The notes beneath the pieces are model-generated. The model saw only the letters and a list, made by a program, of their open reading frames with translations, was not told the origin of the DNA and did no database searches. Of a stretch of DNA of 27,435 bases, positions 1 through 10,400 are shown piece after piece. This DNA comes from Plakobranchus ocellatus (lineage: Eukaryota; Mollusca; Gastropoda; Plakobranchidae). The position numbers and the translations under genes are program-made. The DNA is taken from positions 101,109-128,543 of the forward strand of contig BLXT01003833.1 of NCBI GenBank assembly GCA_019648995.1. The letters are read 5' to 3'. Every line of letters starts with the position of its first letter. Within the stretch, counting starts at the first letter, position 1.

Positions 1-385
1 CCTCCGGTGCTGGGAATAATTGAGAGGCCCACCCCCACAGTGTAGGCGTCTTGTTTGCTGTGAGGTGCGACCCGTATGGGGGGAGGGGTGGATCCTGGAG
101 GTTGAGGTGGTGACGGCCCAGCAATAGTGGCTGTCACTGACCAACATGCCCCCCTGGCCATTTCCTTCTCCTGAGACGGGAGGGCAGCGCTGACCCACGC
201 TGACCCAATTGGCTGGTCATTTTTCTCTGAATAGGGCTCGGGTCAATCCCAGTAGAGGTCCCACACCCTCTGCTGGGAGTATAGCTGCAGGGTAGCCCTG
301 ACACAGCGCCACAGTGCAACGTGTCCCTCTGGTCGGGCTCCGTGGCAGGCGGGGAGCCCTGGAGCTGAATCCTAAAACCCTCCTC
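1..385 (+). mobile_element. 5' untranslated/leader part of the LINE relic
   Basis: This GC-rich stretch stands out against the AT-rich host DNA and runs directly into the gag-like ORF1, so it is most simply read as the 5' leader of the same non-LTR retrotransposon. No clear coding frame leads into ORF1 from here. The true 5' end of the element and any target-site duplication may lie left of the window. The assignment rests on base composition and position, not on a recognised promoter motif. Confidence 0.5.
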
Positions 386-1634
386 ATGACTCAAAAAAAT
401 CAGCTCATGGGGCTGCCTCTGTTGCCAGCAAAAGGAAGGCGGAGGACCTTCCTTCTTTGATGAGCATGTCTCCCTTTGCGGGCTGGTCACCTTTCAAAAA
501 GTTTATGGTGATCAGCTCGAGAGGATCTGAGAAGGTGGCCGATAAATCACCTTTTAAGATCCGTAGGGAGTTAAAGTCGATTCTGGGCGACGAGACCATT
601 GAGATCACCAAACTTGGTAGTGGTGACCTCATGGTCGAGTTAAAGTCAAATGACTAGGCAAAGAAGCTGGGAGCAATCGTGAAGTTTCTAGACATCCCTG
701 TGACTGTCAGTCCTCACAAGAGTCTGAACTGTTCCAAGGGAGTAATTCGCAGTCGTGATCTACGATATTGCTCGGAGGAGGGGATGGTGGAGGAACTGAG
801 TGGCGACACTCATGCTTGGCGCATCAAGGTGCGTTGGGGTGAGGACAAAATTCAGACTGACACCATCATCCTAACCTTTGACAGCCCGAAGCTGCCGAGT
901 ATAATACGTTCGGGGTACCTGACTCCTGATGTCAGACCGTACATCCTGCCCCCAATGCGCTGTTATAAGTGCCAACACTATGGCCACGGCAAGGACAGGT
1001 GTAAGAAACCTGCTGCTGTATGTGTTAGATGTGGCAGGGGTGGTCATGTCGAGCGTGATTGTTCGGCTGACCCCCATTGCGTAAACTGCAGAGGAGACCA
1101 TGCAGCCAGCAGCAAGACCTTTCCGAAGTTCTTGGAAGAACAAGCCATTCTTCGCTACAAAGCTGAGAATGGCAGTATATTTCAGCAAGCTTGTAAGGCA
1201 GTTGTAGTTGAAATCCATAAAATGATTTCAACGTGAACATTTGCATTCGAACGAAGCCAGCAGCCAGCAGCGCTCCCCAAGGATGGCGGCAGAAGTGCAG
1301 GGCGGAAAAGTAAAAAAGACAGGAGGCCCCTAGGGAAACACTCAATCGTTTTGCGCCTCTGGCGATGGATGCTGAGGATACTATATCCTCAATCTGGGGG
1401 AATTCCTCCACCCCCAGCTCCCCGAGGGCCTTTGCCTCCCCTATGGAGTGCCCTCCATCCCCCTCCAAATCCTGCCCCCTGCCCCTGGCGGAGAAATCCC
1501 AAGGTCCTCCGCCTTCCCCCTCGCCTCCCTACCCCTTCACTCCCGAGGTCCATGTGACGGAGGGGATGAAGGCTACTAAAAAAATTAAAGGCTTGGAGGG
1601 CCAGCCAAAGGGTGGCCTGCCAAGCAATATATAG
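386..1634 (+). pseudogene. LINE ORF1 (gag-like, CCHC zinc knuckles), broken
   Basis: This is a gag-like nucleic-acid-binding protein of an I/Jockey-type non-LTR retrotransposon, expected to coat the element RNA. The likely start is ATG 386; its frame joins the main frame only across an A7 run (394-400) that seems to be one base short. A lysine/arginine-rich N-terminus (KRKAEDLPSL) follows. An in-frame TAG at 655-657 interrupts the domain before the knuckles. Zinc knuckle 1 (CYKC..H..C, 961-1002) and knuckle 2 (CVRC..H..C, 1021-1062) are intact CX2CX4HX4C motifs. A third, shorter knuckle begins at 1078 (CVNC..H), but its last Cys position reads Phe at 1120-1122. A TGA at 1234-1236 ends that frame. 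The Pro/Ser-rich C-terminal tail continues in another frame (NRFAPLAMDAED, about 1345 onward) to a stop at 1632-1634. At least two shifts and two stops make it non-functional. Confidence 0.85.
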
Positions 1635-1637
1635 TCT

Positions 1638-3267
1638 GTGGTAATGGATATCATGTTTCAATGGAACATTCGCGGTTTTAGGAGTAACTTTGAAGAACTG
1701 AAGCTATTGCTGAATCGATCGCAGTCGGTTGTCATGGCCCTGCAGGAATGCGGGCTTGGAGAGGGGCAGTCCCCACCCTGGGGTTTCACCCTGCTTCTTC
1801 CGCGGGGTGGGTTCCATGGGGGGAGGCGGCCCTCCTCATCAGAAGCGGAATACGTTTCTCAGAAATTGGTCTGAAAACTGGCCTGCATGCTGCAGCTACC
1901 ACAATTAGCCTGGAAAAGCCTCTAACCGTTTGCTCTCTGTACCTGCCTCCCAATTCCCCAGTTTCGAAACTTTCTCTAGCTGAACTCATTGAGCAGCTTC
2001 CGAAGCCTTTTCTGGGAGATTTCAACGTGCATTCTCCTGCATGGGGGGACTCCACCGGGATGGGCGGGGGAGGATGCTTGAGGAGTTCACGGCTGAAAAT
2101 GACTTGATCATTCTAAATTCTGGAGAGCAAACTTTTGTTCATTTGGCATATCATTCGACCTCAGCAATTGATTTGGCATAAAGGGACGAAAAATAAAACC
2201 CTTGTGCCCTAGTTTACCCACGAATGTAGGCAGGCTCTTTGGGAAAGGAAAAAGGCTCAAAGGAAGTATTTTAAAGCGCCTCCTTTTGAAAATTTCATAA
2301 ATTTTAAAAAACAAAAAACCAAGGCTAAATTTGTAATTGAAAATTCCAAGAAACAGTCTTGGAAGACATATGTATCCCCTTTAAATTCAAATACTTCCTC
2401 TAAAACTGTTTCGAAGAAAATAAGAAAAATTAAAGGCAAAAATTTTGCCCCTTCTTCTCATCTTAAAAAAAAAAAGGTCAGATCATTTCAGACCCTAAAG
2501 ATCATGCTGATTATCTGGCTGAAATTTTTCCAAAAAACTCCAGCTCAAAAAATTATTCTAAAAATTTCCAGCAAACGAAACAAAGAGCCAAAAAACAAAA
2601 TTTAAATTTCTCATCTGAAAATAACGAACCATATAATAATCCTTTTGTCATGGCGGAACTTGGAAATTCAGTTAATAAATCTAATGAGTCAGACGCAGGT
2701 CCTGATGGTGTTTACCATCAGTTCCTGAGGCACCTTCCTGAATCCTGCCTGCATACTCTTCTTAAACTCTTTAATAACATTTGGACCACAGGGGCCATCC
2801 CCCCATCTTGGAGGGAGGCGTCGGTGGTTCCAATTCCAAAACCCAGGAAGGATCCTTCTGATCCTTCCAACTATAGACCTATTGCGCTCACAAGCTGCTT
2901 GTGTAAGACCCTTGAGCGGATGGTGAATGACCGACTGGTCCATGTGCTTAGGTCCAGAAACCTGCTATCAAGGGTACAGTGCAGTTTCAGGAAGGACCAT
3001 AGCACATTGGACCACTTGGTCAGATTGGAAACCTTTATCAAAAAGCTTTTGCCAGAAAAAAGCAAGTTCTGGCATTTTTTTTTCCATCTAGAAAAAGCCT
3101 ATGATACTACATGGAAGTATGGAATTTTAAAAGATCTTTTTGAACTCGATTTTAGGGGCAGGTTGCCCGTTTTCATTTCAAATTTTCTAAAAGACCGCCA
3201 TTTTAAAGTTAAAGCAGAGTCCGGGGCCACCTTGACGGCAGGTTGGAAAAAACTGAATTCATTTTAA
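1638..3267 (+). pseudogene. LINE ORF2: APE endonuclease and partial reverse transcriptase, broken
   Basis: This is ORF2 of the same retrotransposon, the enzyme that nicks target DNA and copies the RNA. The APE endonuclease begins with FQWNIRGFRSN, has the ALQEC glutamate block, and after a frame change near 1810 carries GDFNVHSPAWG. Another shift near 2065 gives the continuation ending SAIDLA at about 2179. Sequence is then missing up to THECRQALWER (about 2220), where a conserved Trp position is TAG. An A11 run (2465-2475) marks a further shift. From 2476 one open frame carries the RT fingers, with AGPDG, NYRPIALTSCLCKTLERMV and motif A as FHLEKAYDTTW. Motif A normally has Asp where His stands here. 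The frame stops at 3265-3267 before motif B and the YxDD box, so the palm is incomplete. No RNase H follows. The element is dead. Confidence 0.85.
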
Positions 3268-4893
3268 AAAGTTAAGAGCATTAAGCATGAAATTGAATTA
3301 GGTCTGGCTAGTGAAATTACCCGTATTCCAGCAATTGCCAAAAAATTTACATGTTATGCTTTCTATATAAATAGAGATTAGCTGTGCTTTTACAGTACAC
3401 TTATGAGATTATGAGACCGAGAAACAAGGAAAAAACAGGAAAAACTTTAGTTGTAGCGATGCCCATAGCATTATCGGCCTCAAATTAAGAGAATCAAGTC
3501 TTATTCACCTTGAATCATGAGATCAAAATTAACAAGACTAAGGAAAAAGAAAAAACTTTGATGTAGGAAAAAATTTGAATTATCTGACCTCGGTTATTGA
3601 GGTTTCCATTATAGAATCTTAGTCTATCTCATGCAACCATTTCTTTATGAGGACAAAAGTCTGGTTTCAGTGCTTTGTATTTTCAAAATCAGATTGCTGC
3701 AACAAACCCTTATAGTCTAGACTATATGTAGAGTGAATAATGCACACCTCTTCAATGAAATAATTAATGCTTCATTATTTAGATCTGGTCTCATGCCTCT
3801 AATTGGCAATACAGCTTAATCTTGATGTACATCCTAACTAGATCAAGAAATCTGGATATGGTTCAGTAAAATTTTCCTATAACACAAACTTTCTCTGCTG
3901 GGTTAAGCTCTTGTAACAAAAGATTGATTGATTGATTATTGGTATACTCAGTCCACCATCAAGCGGTGATCTCAGGGTTTCTGTTCACTCAGTCTCTCTC
4001 GTAGGCTTCCGTCAGATGTTCAAGCAAATGAAAACAAAAGATAGTAACCAGAAGAGAAAGCAATGAATATATATTTTCTTTGCGCATAATCATTTCCGTT
4101 TTGAGATTGGTTCTTTTTCCTACTTGGCGAAGCCTTTTTTTTTACTGCTTTGATATAGCTCAGCTTCAAAACCATTTAATGTCATACAAGACTATGTTTT
4201 TATTGCAAAGTGTTCAGCTTTAAAAAAAAGTTCTATGAATGTGTGAGAAAATGTACTTTGTCATTGCCTTGCATTTATTTCCTTACTTTCAGCAAACACT
4301 TTTTTGTTTTAAAATTCATTGTTTTCTATACTCATTTAATCAGATTTTCTTACATTTTTTTTTTTTCAGAAAGCATTGGATTGAAAGGCTAATGTAGTTT
4401 TCAGGATGCAGAAAATATCATACAACGATAACTCGTTGCGCCTTGTTATAATGCAGTTAAATGGCAAAGTTATTTATAGTTAGGATCTGTTGTTTTAAAA
4501 TACAGGCATAACAAGAAATCCATCGCCATTTCATTCAAATAGTGTTTTAAAGATTTTTATAGACTTGCATCAAGATCATAAATACATGCTAGAATCAAAC
4601 ATAATGATCATGGCCATGGTGATGATGACCATTATCATCCTACTACCCTGTTTTAATCACACCTGTGAAGCTATTACTTTGAGTGCTACTATCCAACTGT
4701 ATTACAAAAAAATCATTACATCTGCTTGTTATTCATTGACACCTTGAACCTCATCAGTGTCAGCTACTACAGCTTTTGGAACCTTCTTTATGTTATTATT
4801 TATTGGTATGTCTATTCCTTGATGACTATCATTATCATTTATCTTAACCTAATCTTCCTAATCCCTCTTAATCAGTGGCATCATAAATTACTA
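3268..4893. other. AT-rich non-coding stretch, probably intron
   Basis: I see no exon or RNA gene here. The sequence is AT-rich with homopolymer T runs (4135-4143, 4357-4368) and a short GATT microsatellite at 3924-3943. That tail-like repeat resembles the 3' ends of some LINEs but is not demonstrably connected to the element ending at 3267. No ORF shows the Cys/His pattern of a RING or B-box, so the missing upstream exons of the TRIM gene do not seem to be here. Confidence 0.5.
3924..3943. repeat. (GATT)n microsatellite
   Basis: Four imperfect GATT units. It could be a LINE 3' tail or a plain microsatellite; the flanks do not decide. Confidence 0.5.
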
Positions 4894-5371
4894 TCACATC
4901 TCTCTTTGTCTTCCTTGTAATTAATACTATATTATCTCAATCATATGTCCATGATTTTGGTAGTGATCTTCTTCTCCATCAATTTTCATTGGCACATTTA
5001 AAAAAAAATGAATCACCTTTTGCATCTCAGCAGCAGCGAGGTCTGCCATTGATTATTTATTTTACAACCATTGCAAATTTCTCAAATTGGAACTGGTGCA
5101 AACTATCATTGGATAGGAAAATGGACAGAAAAACGTCTCTCTTTGTTTTCTTTGTAATTGTCAATACTATATTATCTCAATCATATGGCCATGATTTTTG
5201 TAATGATCTTCTCCATCAATTTTCATTGGCACATTAAAAAAAAAAATGAATCACCTTTTACAACTCGGCAACAGCAAGGTCTGCCATTGATTATTTATTT
5301 TACAACCATTGCAAATTTCTCAAATTAGAACTGGTGCAAACTATCACTGGATTGGAAAATGGACAGAAAAA
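4894..5371. repeat. Tandem duplication, two copies of about 238 bp
   Basis: Copy 1 (about 4894-5132) and copy 2 (about 5133-5371) share the same order of blocks: TCTCTTTG, ACTATATTATCTCAATCATA, TTTTCATTGGCACAT, an A-run, TCTGCCATTGATTATTTATT and ATGGACAGAAAAAC. Matching blocks are offset by 237-238 bases. The copies differ by scattered substitutions and small indels, for instance AGCAGCGAGG against AACAGCAAGG, so the duplication is not very recent. No coding potential is evident. It lies about 290 bases upstream of the coiled-coil exon, in the presumed intron. Confidence 0.85.
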
Positions 5372-5658
5372 CTATCTCCAAATGTCTGTTTCTGAACGTT
5401 TTTGTATATTTTTGGCACTTTTGATGTACTGATATCAAGACACGGTTAATGAAAGGGAAGTGTGTGTGTGTGCATATGTGAGGGAGAGAAAGAGTTTAGC
5501 CCCACAAATTAAATGTAGAATGAAAATGTTTGGCAACTGTTCAGTTTGAAATCATATTCTTGTTTGTAAAAGTCATTCTGCAGGACACATTCTCAAACTG
5601 AATCTCTAACAATTATTCATGATCTATTTTGAGACTTTATCTTTATTTTTCTCTTCAG
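5372..5658 (+). other. Intron end with strong 3' splice site
   Basis: AT-rich sequence with a short TG repeat at 5461-5472 ends in a pyrimidine-rich tract and CAG at 5656-5658 (ctttatttttctcttcag). The acceptor directly precedes the long open frame, so 5659 is taken as the first exon base. A preceding exon must exist, because the exon enters in phase 2. Confidence 0.75.
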
Positions 5659-7445
5659 CTTGGTTACTGTAATGGAGCTGAAAAAGGACTTGCAAGTCCT
5701 CCTTCAGGATAGTTATGTAGTCATCAATGAGCTTCATAGAACTGCTGACATGACAGTGGTGAAAAAGGACCTATTGAGACAAAGCAACCTTGCAAAGGAC
5801 AGACTAAAGGGACTTGGTAATCATTTTCATGAAATTGTCAATTCATTTGAGACTAGAGCTGCAGCTATGGTTGACAAAATAACAACCTGTAAAATGGAAA
5901 CCTTAGACACACACTCCAACGAACTCATGCAGTGTCTTGAATATTTGTCCAAAATGTGTGTTATTGCGGAAGACTTGCTAAAGCTACAGGATTTTTCTTC
6001 TAACACACAAGATTTTGCCCCAAAGCTGAAGCAGGAGCTTGCCAATGGTCTGAAAGATTGCAAGGAGCTGCAGTTGATTGATTATAATATGTTTACCTCT
6101 GTGGACTTGGATATTGATACTTCTTGGTTGTTCCAGACACCACTTGTTAATATAATTAGCAAAAGCCCTCAAAATAATTTAGAGTCAAAATTATGCTCTT
6201 TAGGTTTTAAGCAGGTACAGAGTTTAAAAGATGAAACTCCACAGGTGGGAAAACAACAGGCACAGCTTGAGTCGGGTTTCAATAGCACTCCACCTTTTCC
6301 TTCCCAAACTTTCAGCAGTAGTGGAAACAGTATGTTATCAACACTCAGCACAATTCCTGAGATTGTTGAAGAGGAATTGCCTTCATATAACATTGTAAAT
6401 TTTAATACTGACAAAATCAAAAAGAGGCATAGTATTACCAAACAAGGCGTTACAGTCTCAGGAAGTGATTGTGGAACTGGGCTTGTTGAGAGAGGCCAAG
6501 GACTCAGGCCCCCAGGAACAAGCTCAATTCTGTCGATAACTAGTGCTAGTTCTTTCCCCACTAGCGCACACGCAGTAGTCAAAGATGAGATAAGTAGCCC
6601 CTCTAGTTTACCTGCAAAATGTAAGCCACATTTTACCATCAAGCTACCAACAGCTGTTGCACTACCAGTCAAAGGTCAGAGTCAATCCCTTGGTTCAGAG
6701 TCTTCTTCTAGAAGTGGTCAGAATGAATGGTCTATGGACAAAGTTGGTCCAGACATGATTGTCGCTAGCTCATTATCTGACCCAAATGGCTTAGAGTCTA
6801 GAAAAAAAACTGCTCCACAGGGTGCTCACTCTTTCACAAATAAACAGTCTTTGTTTTCATCACAGGACGTGTCGGTTATTTCCATATCTGGTGAGTCACA
6901 ATATAATTCAACCCCCACTGATTTTGATCACTCTGGCAAAGATTCAGCCAGACTATCAAGTAATTTGCCTGTGCTACAGACCCCCCCAAAAAATGTAGCA
7001 AGTAAAGAAGATTCCACATTGAATGTTTCAGAGAAAGTTCAAAGGCTGTCTTTAAAACAGATGTCTCCAATTGGATCAAATGAAAATGCTGGACCAGATT
7101 CACAGAGTCTTCATAAATCCCCATGTGTAACAACTGTAATACCCATCATGGGACCACAAGGTGATTCGAACTTAAAAAAGACAAAAACAGTTAAAAGTCA
7201 ACTAATTGGATCTTATGAGAAAGAGTTGTCTCGGAAAGAAAGCACAGAGAGAGTCAATGTTGACAGATCTGGGTTGTCTCAAACAGAGGTCAGCATTAAC
7301 AATTTGCAAATATACTCACCAGCAGAGCCACTGCCTTTTGTCCTTCCAGCCTATAGCATGAGACTACATGACAGCAGAGCAAGACCTGTTGATATGCAAT
7401 TCAATGTAGAGTCAGTTCTGAGCTGGAATAGATTTGGACTAGCAG
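5659..7445 (+). CDS. TRIM-NHL exon: coiled coil plus long disordered linker
   Basis: This large exon (1787 bases, about 595 codons) enters in phase 2 after TTCTCTTCAG and leaves in phase 1 at AG|GTAATT (7445/7446). Residues 1-150 are charged and heptad-like, with HFHEIVNSFETRAAAMVDKI and QDFAPKLKQELANGLKDCKE, as in TRIM B-box C-terminal coiled coils. Residues ~165-560 are low-complexity, rich in Ser, Thr, Pro, Gln and Lys, with basophilic-kinase-like motifs such as KKRHSIT and RKEST. A final stretch with PFVLPAYSMRL and FNVESVLSWNRFGLA looks more ordered. An internal Met at 5672-5674 could serve as a start if this were a first exon, but the strong acceptor argues against that. Confidence 0.85.
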
Positions 7446-10400
7446 GTAATTTTTTCAATACCAATTCTTTTATCTGTATGATCATTTATCTAGAGCGATT
7501 TATCAGGATTTTCAAAAAAATGAAATGAATTTGCATTTTTGGCTTCATCTGAGTAATAAAAAGTAGCAAATAATTGTAATAATGTATCTTTGTAATCCAT
7601 AATTGTAGTGCCTTAAATAATTAGATAAACAGGCCATTCATCATGTTAGAATAACAGGGGTACAGCAACAAACACAGAGTACAACAGACGACTGCAACAA
7701 GAAGATCACACCAAATAGAAGGCAGAACACCGGGAATAGGCGACAGAAAGCTTATATTATAATAATAAAGTAAATATATGTAGAAGTAGGAAAGTCACAC
7801 AAAGAAGTAGACAGATAGATACAAGAGCCAAATATATAAATACACGCACGCAGGCGCGACAATAACTATTCAGAGTGCGTTACGTAATCTTATACAATTA
7901 AATAAGGTAGAATCGATTAAAATCCACTCACGAGGAAACTCTCCTCAAATTACTTCTTAGATAGAATTATTCAATCAATAAATATAGTTAACAGGTAGGA
8001 TCTTTAGATAAAGTTTAAAGATATAATTTATCAATTTAGTTCATAGAGACAATCCACAACTATGATCAATAGGTCCAATCTACAGATATAATAAATAGTT
8101 ATAAATCTACAGATTTAACTAATAGACACAAAACCCCACACTGTTCAACCACACAAGCACACGCTTCCAAACACGATCCAGCGATGATTCCCATCCGCGA
8201 AGCCTGTAGTTGAATAGGGTATATAGTTCCTAACACAAACAGTCAAATGTCCAAATAGTGAAATGTCCCGACAGAATCTGGGTCCCGCTCAACAGTTCAT
8301 GACTTACACAGTAATAATAGTCCTCACCCGTGTCCTTCAAGCTCTCCACTTACTTTCTCTGACTCCGACACACTGTCATTCACCAGACAGGTGACACGCC
8401 CTTACGCGAGGGACAATAAATATTAGAAGCACAAGAAAGAATGCCAATTCAGTGTACTTGGTAGATCTTAGACCTGTCTGCATAGGTCTGCATAGGCACA
8501 CAGCCTCAAGCATCAAATATCAAATGATTCAACTTCGTTACCAGTTTCACAGAAATATAAATTCACAGACGAACAGTCTGGCTAGGCACACAGCCTCAGG
8601 AATTAAAATAGTCGTAGGATCACTCTGGTGGCAGAAGGTTAAAATATTAGCTCCAGTCTGGGAGACCGCTACATAACACCAGGACCAACCATGTCTGTAC
8701 AGTTCGAATGCTAAAATTGGAGTGTTCTCTTGCAGCCAAAATCCTCCGCTCTGCAGTCCATCCAGCCTGTGTCGCCACGGGGACTGAACTTCAAATCACT
8801 TCACACACACACACACCACACATTCAACCCCAGCACAGCTAACATGAAAACATGACTACATTAACCCTAACACATCATCTGTTTTTTTATGTTATCAGAA
8901 AAGATATGTATATCATTGTACCTTTTATACAGCGCTGGAAAGTCTCCAGTGATGGTAGAACAAAATATGATAGTTTGTAATTATTCCATAGAATGTATAG
9001 GTTTATCATGTTTTTTTTGTAATATTTACTCTAGTAATTGATATAAAACTCGTACAATAAATATGCCAAAAACAAAATTCTATGTTAAATGCATACAGCA
9101 CACAGCATACAACTGACCCTGGCATGAGGTGTCCAAATTTAAATACAGTATCTACATGTATTTGAATTTTGATGAAGAAATAATATATTTAGATTTTTTT
9201 TTTAAAAATATTTTTGCAGCATAAAATCATAGACAATGATTGATTTGCAGAGGCATTTTTATTGCCCATCGAAATTTGTATTACTTGATTTTTTTTCAAT
9301 TTGTGAGATTTTGTGTTAATTTTGTATAATTTATCATCGGAACTAACTCAAAAAATGAGAACAAATAAATCAGCAATACTATTTAATTATCAAATAATTT
9401 TTTTTCATTTTTCTCTCTTATGTCAGAGGTGAAGGCTGTGTTTGTTGAGAACATCACAGGAGGAACAAGTACTCATTTTGAATTTCCCATTGGATGTTGT
9501 CTCTTGAGGAATGGGCATCTGGTGGTGGCAGACACAGGCACTAACACAGTCAAAGTTATGTATGGCAACGACTTGAAAAGGACAATTGGGAAATATGTAC
9601 GACTCTTGCATTTATATATTTTTAGTGTTTTTATTTTTTTTTTTTTATGTTATTGAATTGATTTATTCACATTGCCATTAATATGTTACAAGATGAATAT
9701 TATATTCTTATGCATCTCAACATTAAATTTTGAAAAGGACTTATTTTGCATGAGCACTAATATTTAAACCATGGTTATTATGCTCAGAAAGCATTTTGAA
9801 AATAATACAAATGAATGAGAAAGAAACTTAAATAGCAAGGAGTTGAAATGATAAAAACAAACCAATATTAAAGTCAGATTAAGTCTTTTTACTTGGATAT
9901 TAGATACATGTATTGAAAAAAAATCAGTTATGCTTTTAACATTTTTTTGAAAGTAATCAGCTGAGTCAAGACCATTATGATATTTGATGATATCAGTAGT
10001 AAATTCAATACGAGAAAATTTGTCAGAAACATTAAAATTGAATCCTATAGTATTGTTGTACTCAATGTTTAAGCCGTTTTTTGTTTTTTTTCTTGCAATT
10101 TTAAAATTTAGCTAATCAAAAATATTTAGGTTTTGCCAGTTGGTGAGAGTACACCTGACAATGTTTGACTAAACTTGTTTTATGTCATTTCTTGCACAGG
10201 ATGGGATCAAGTTTGTGCGACCTGCAGCTCTGGTGGCTGACACCTATGACAATATTTATGTCAAAGATGATTTATGTGTTCAGATTTTCAGTTCTGAAGG
10301 AAGACTTTTGAAAAGTATTGGCACTGCAGTGTTTAAAAGTCCCTATGGTAAATTTGAGATTTAAAGGCAGAGATTCTAAACTTTAAGATGATCACATTCT

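Noticed and set aside
871..1468. Long minus-strand frames opposite ORF1 of the LINE
   Set aside because: These are antisense shadows of the zinc-knuckle and Pro-rich coding region.
4565..4920. Hydrophobic frames as membrane proteins
   Set aside because: The Ile/Met/Leu-rich readings arise from ATT/ATC-rich simple sequence, and no homology is recognisable.
4210..5237. Small open frames as missing RING/B-box exons
   Set aside because: None shows the Cys/His spacing of a RING or B-box; they are AT-rich or lie in the tandem duplication.
6169..6672. 167-codon minus-strand frame inside the TRIM linker exon
   Set aside because: It is a shadow of the Ser-rich + strand coding sequence, with no recognisable domain.
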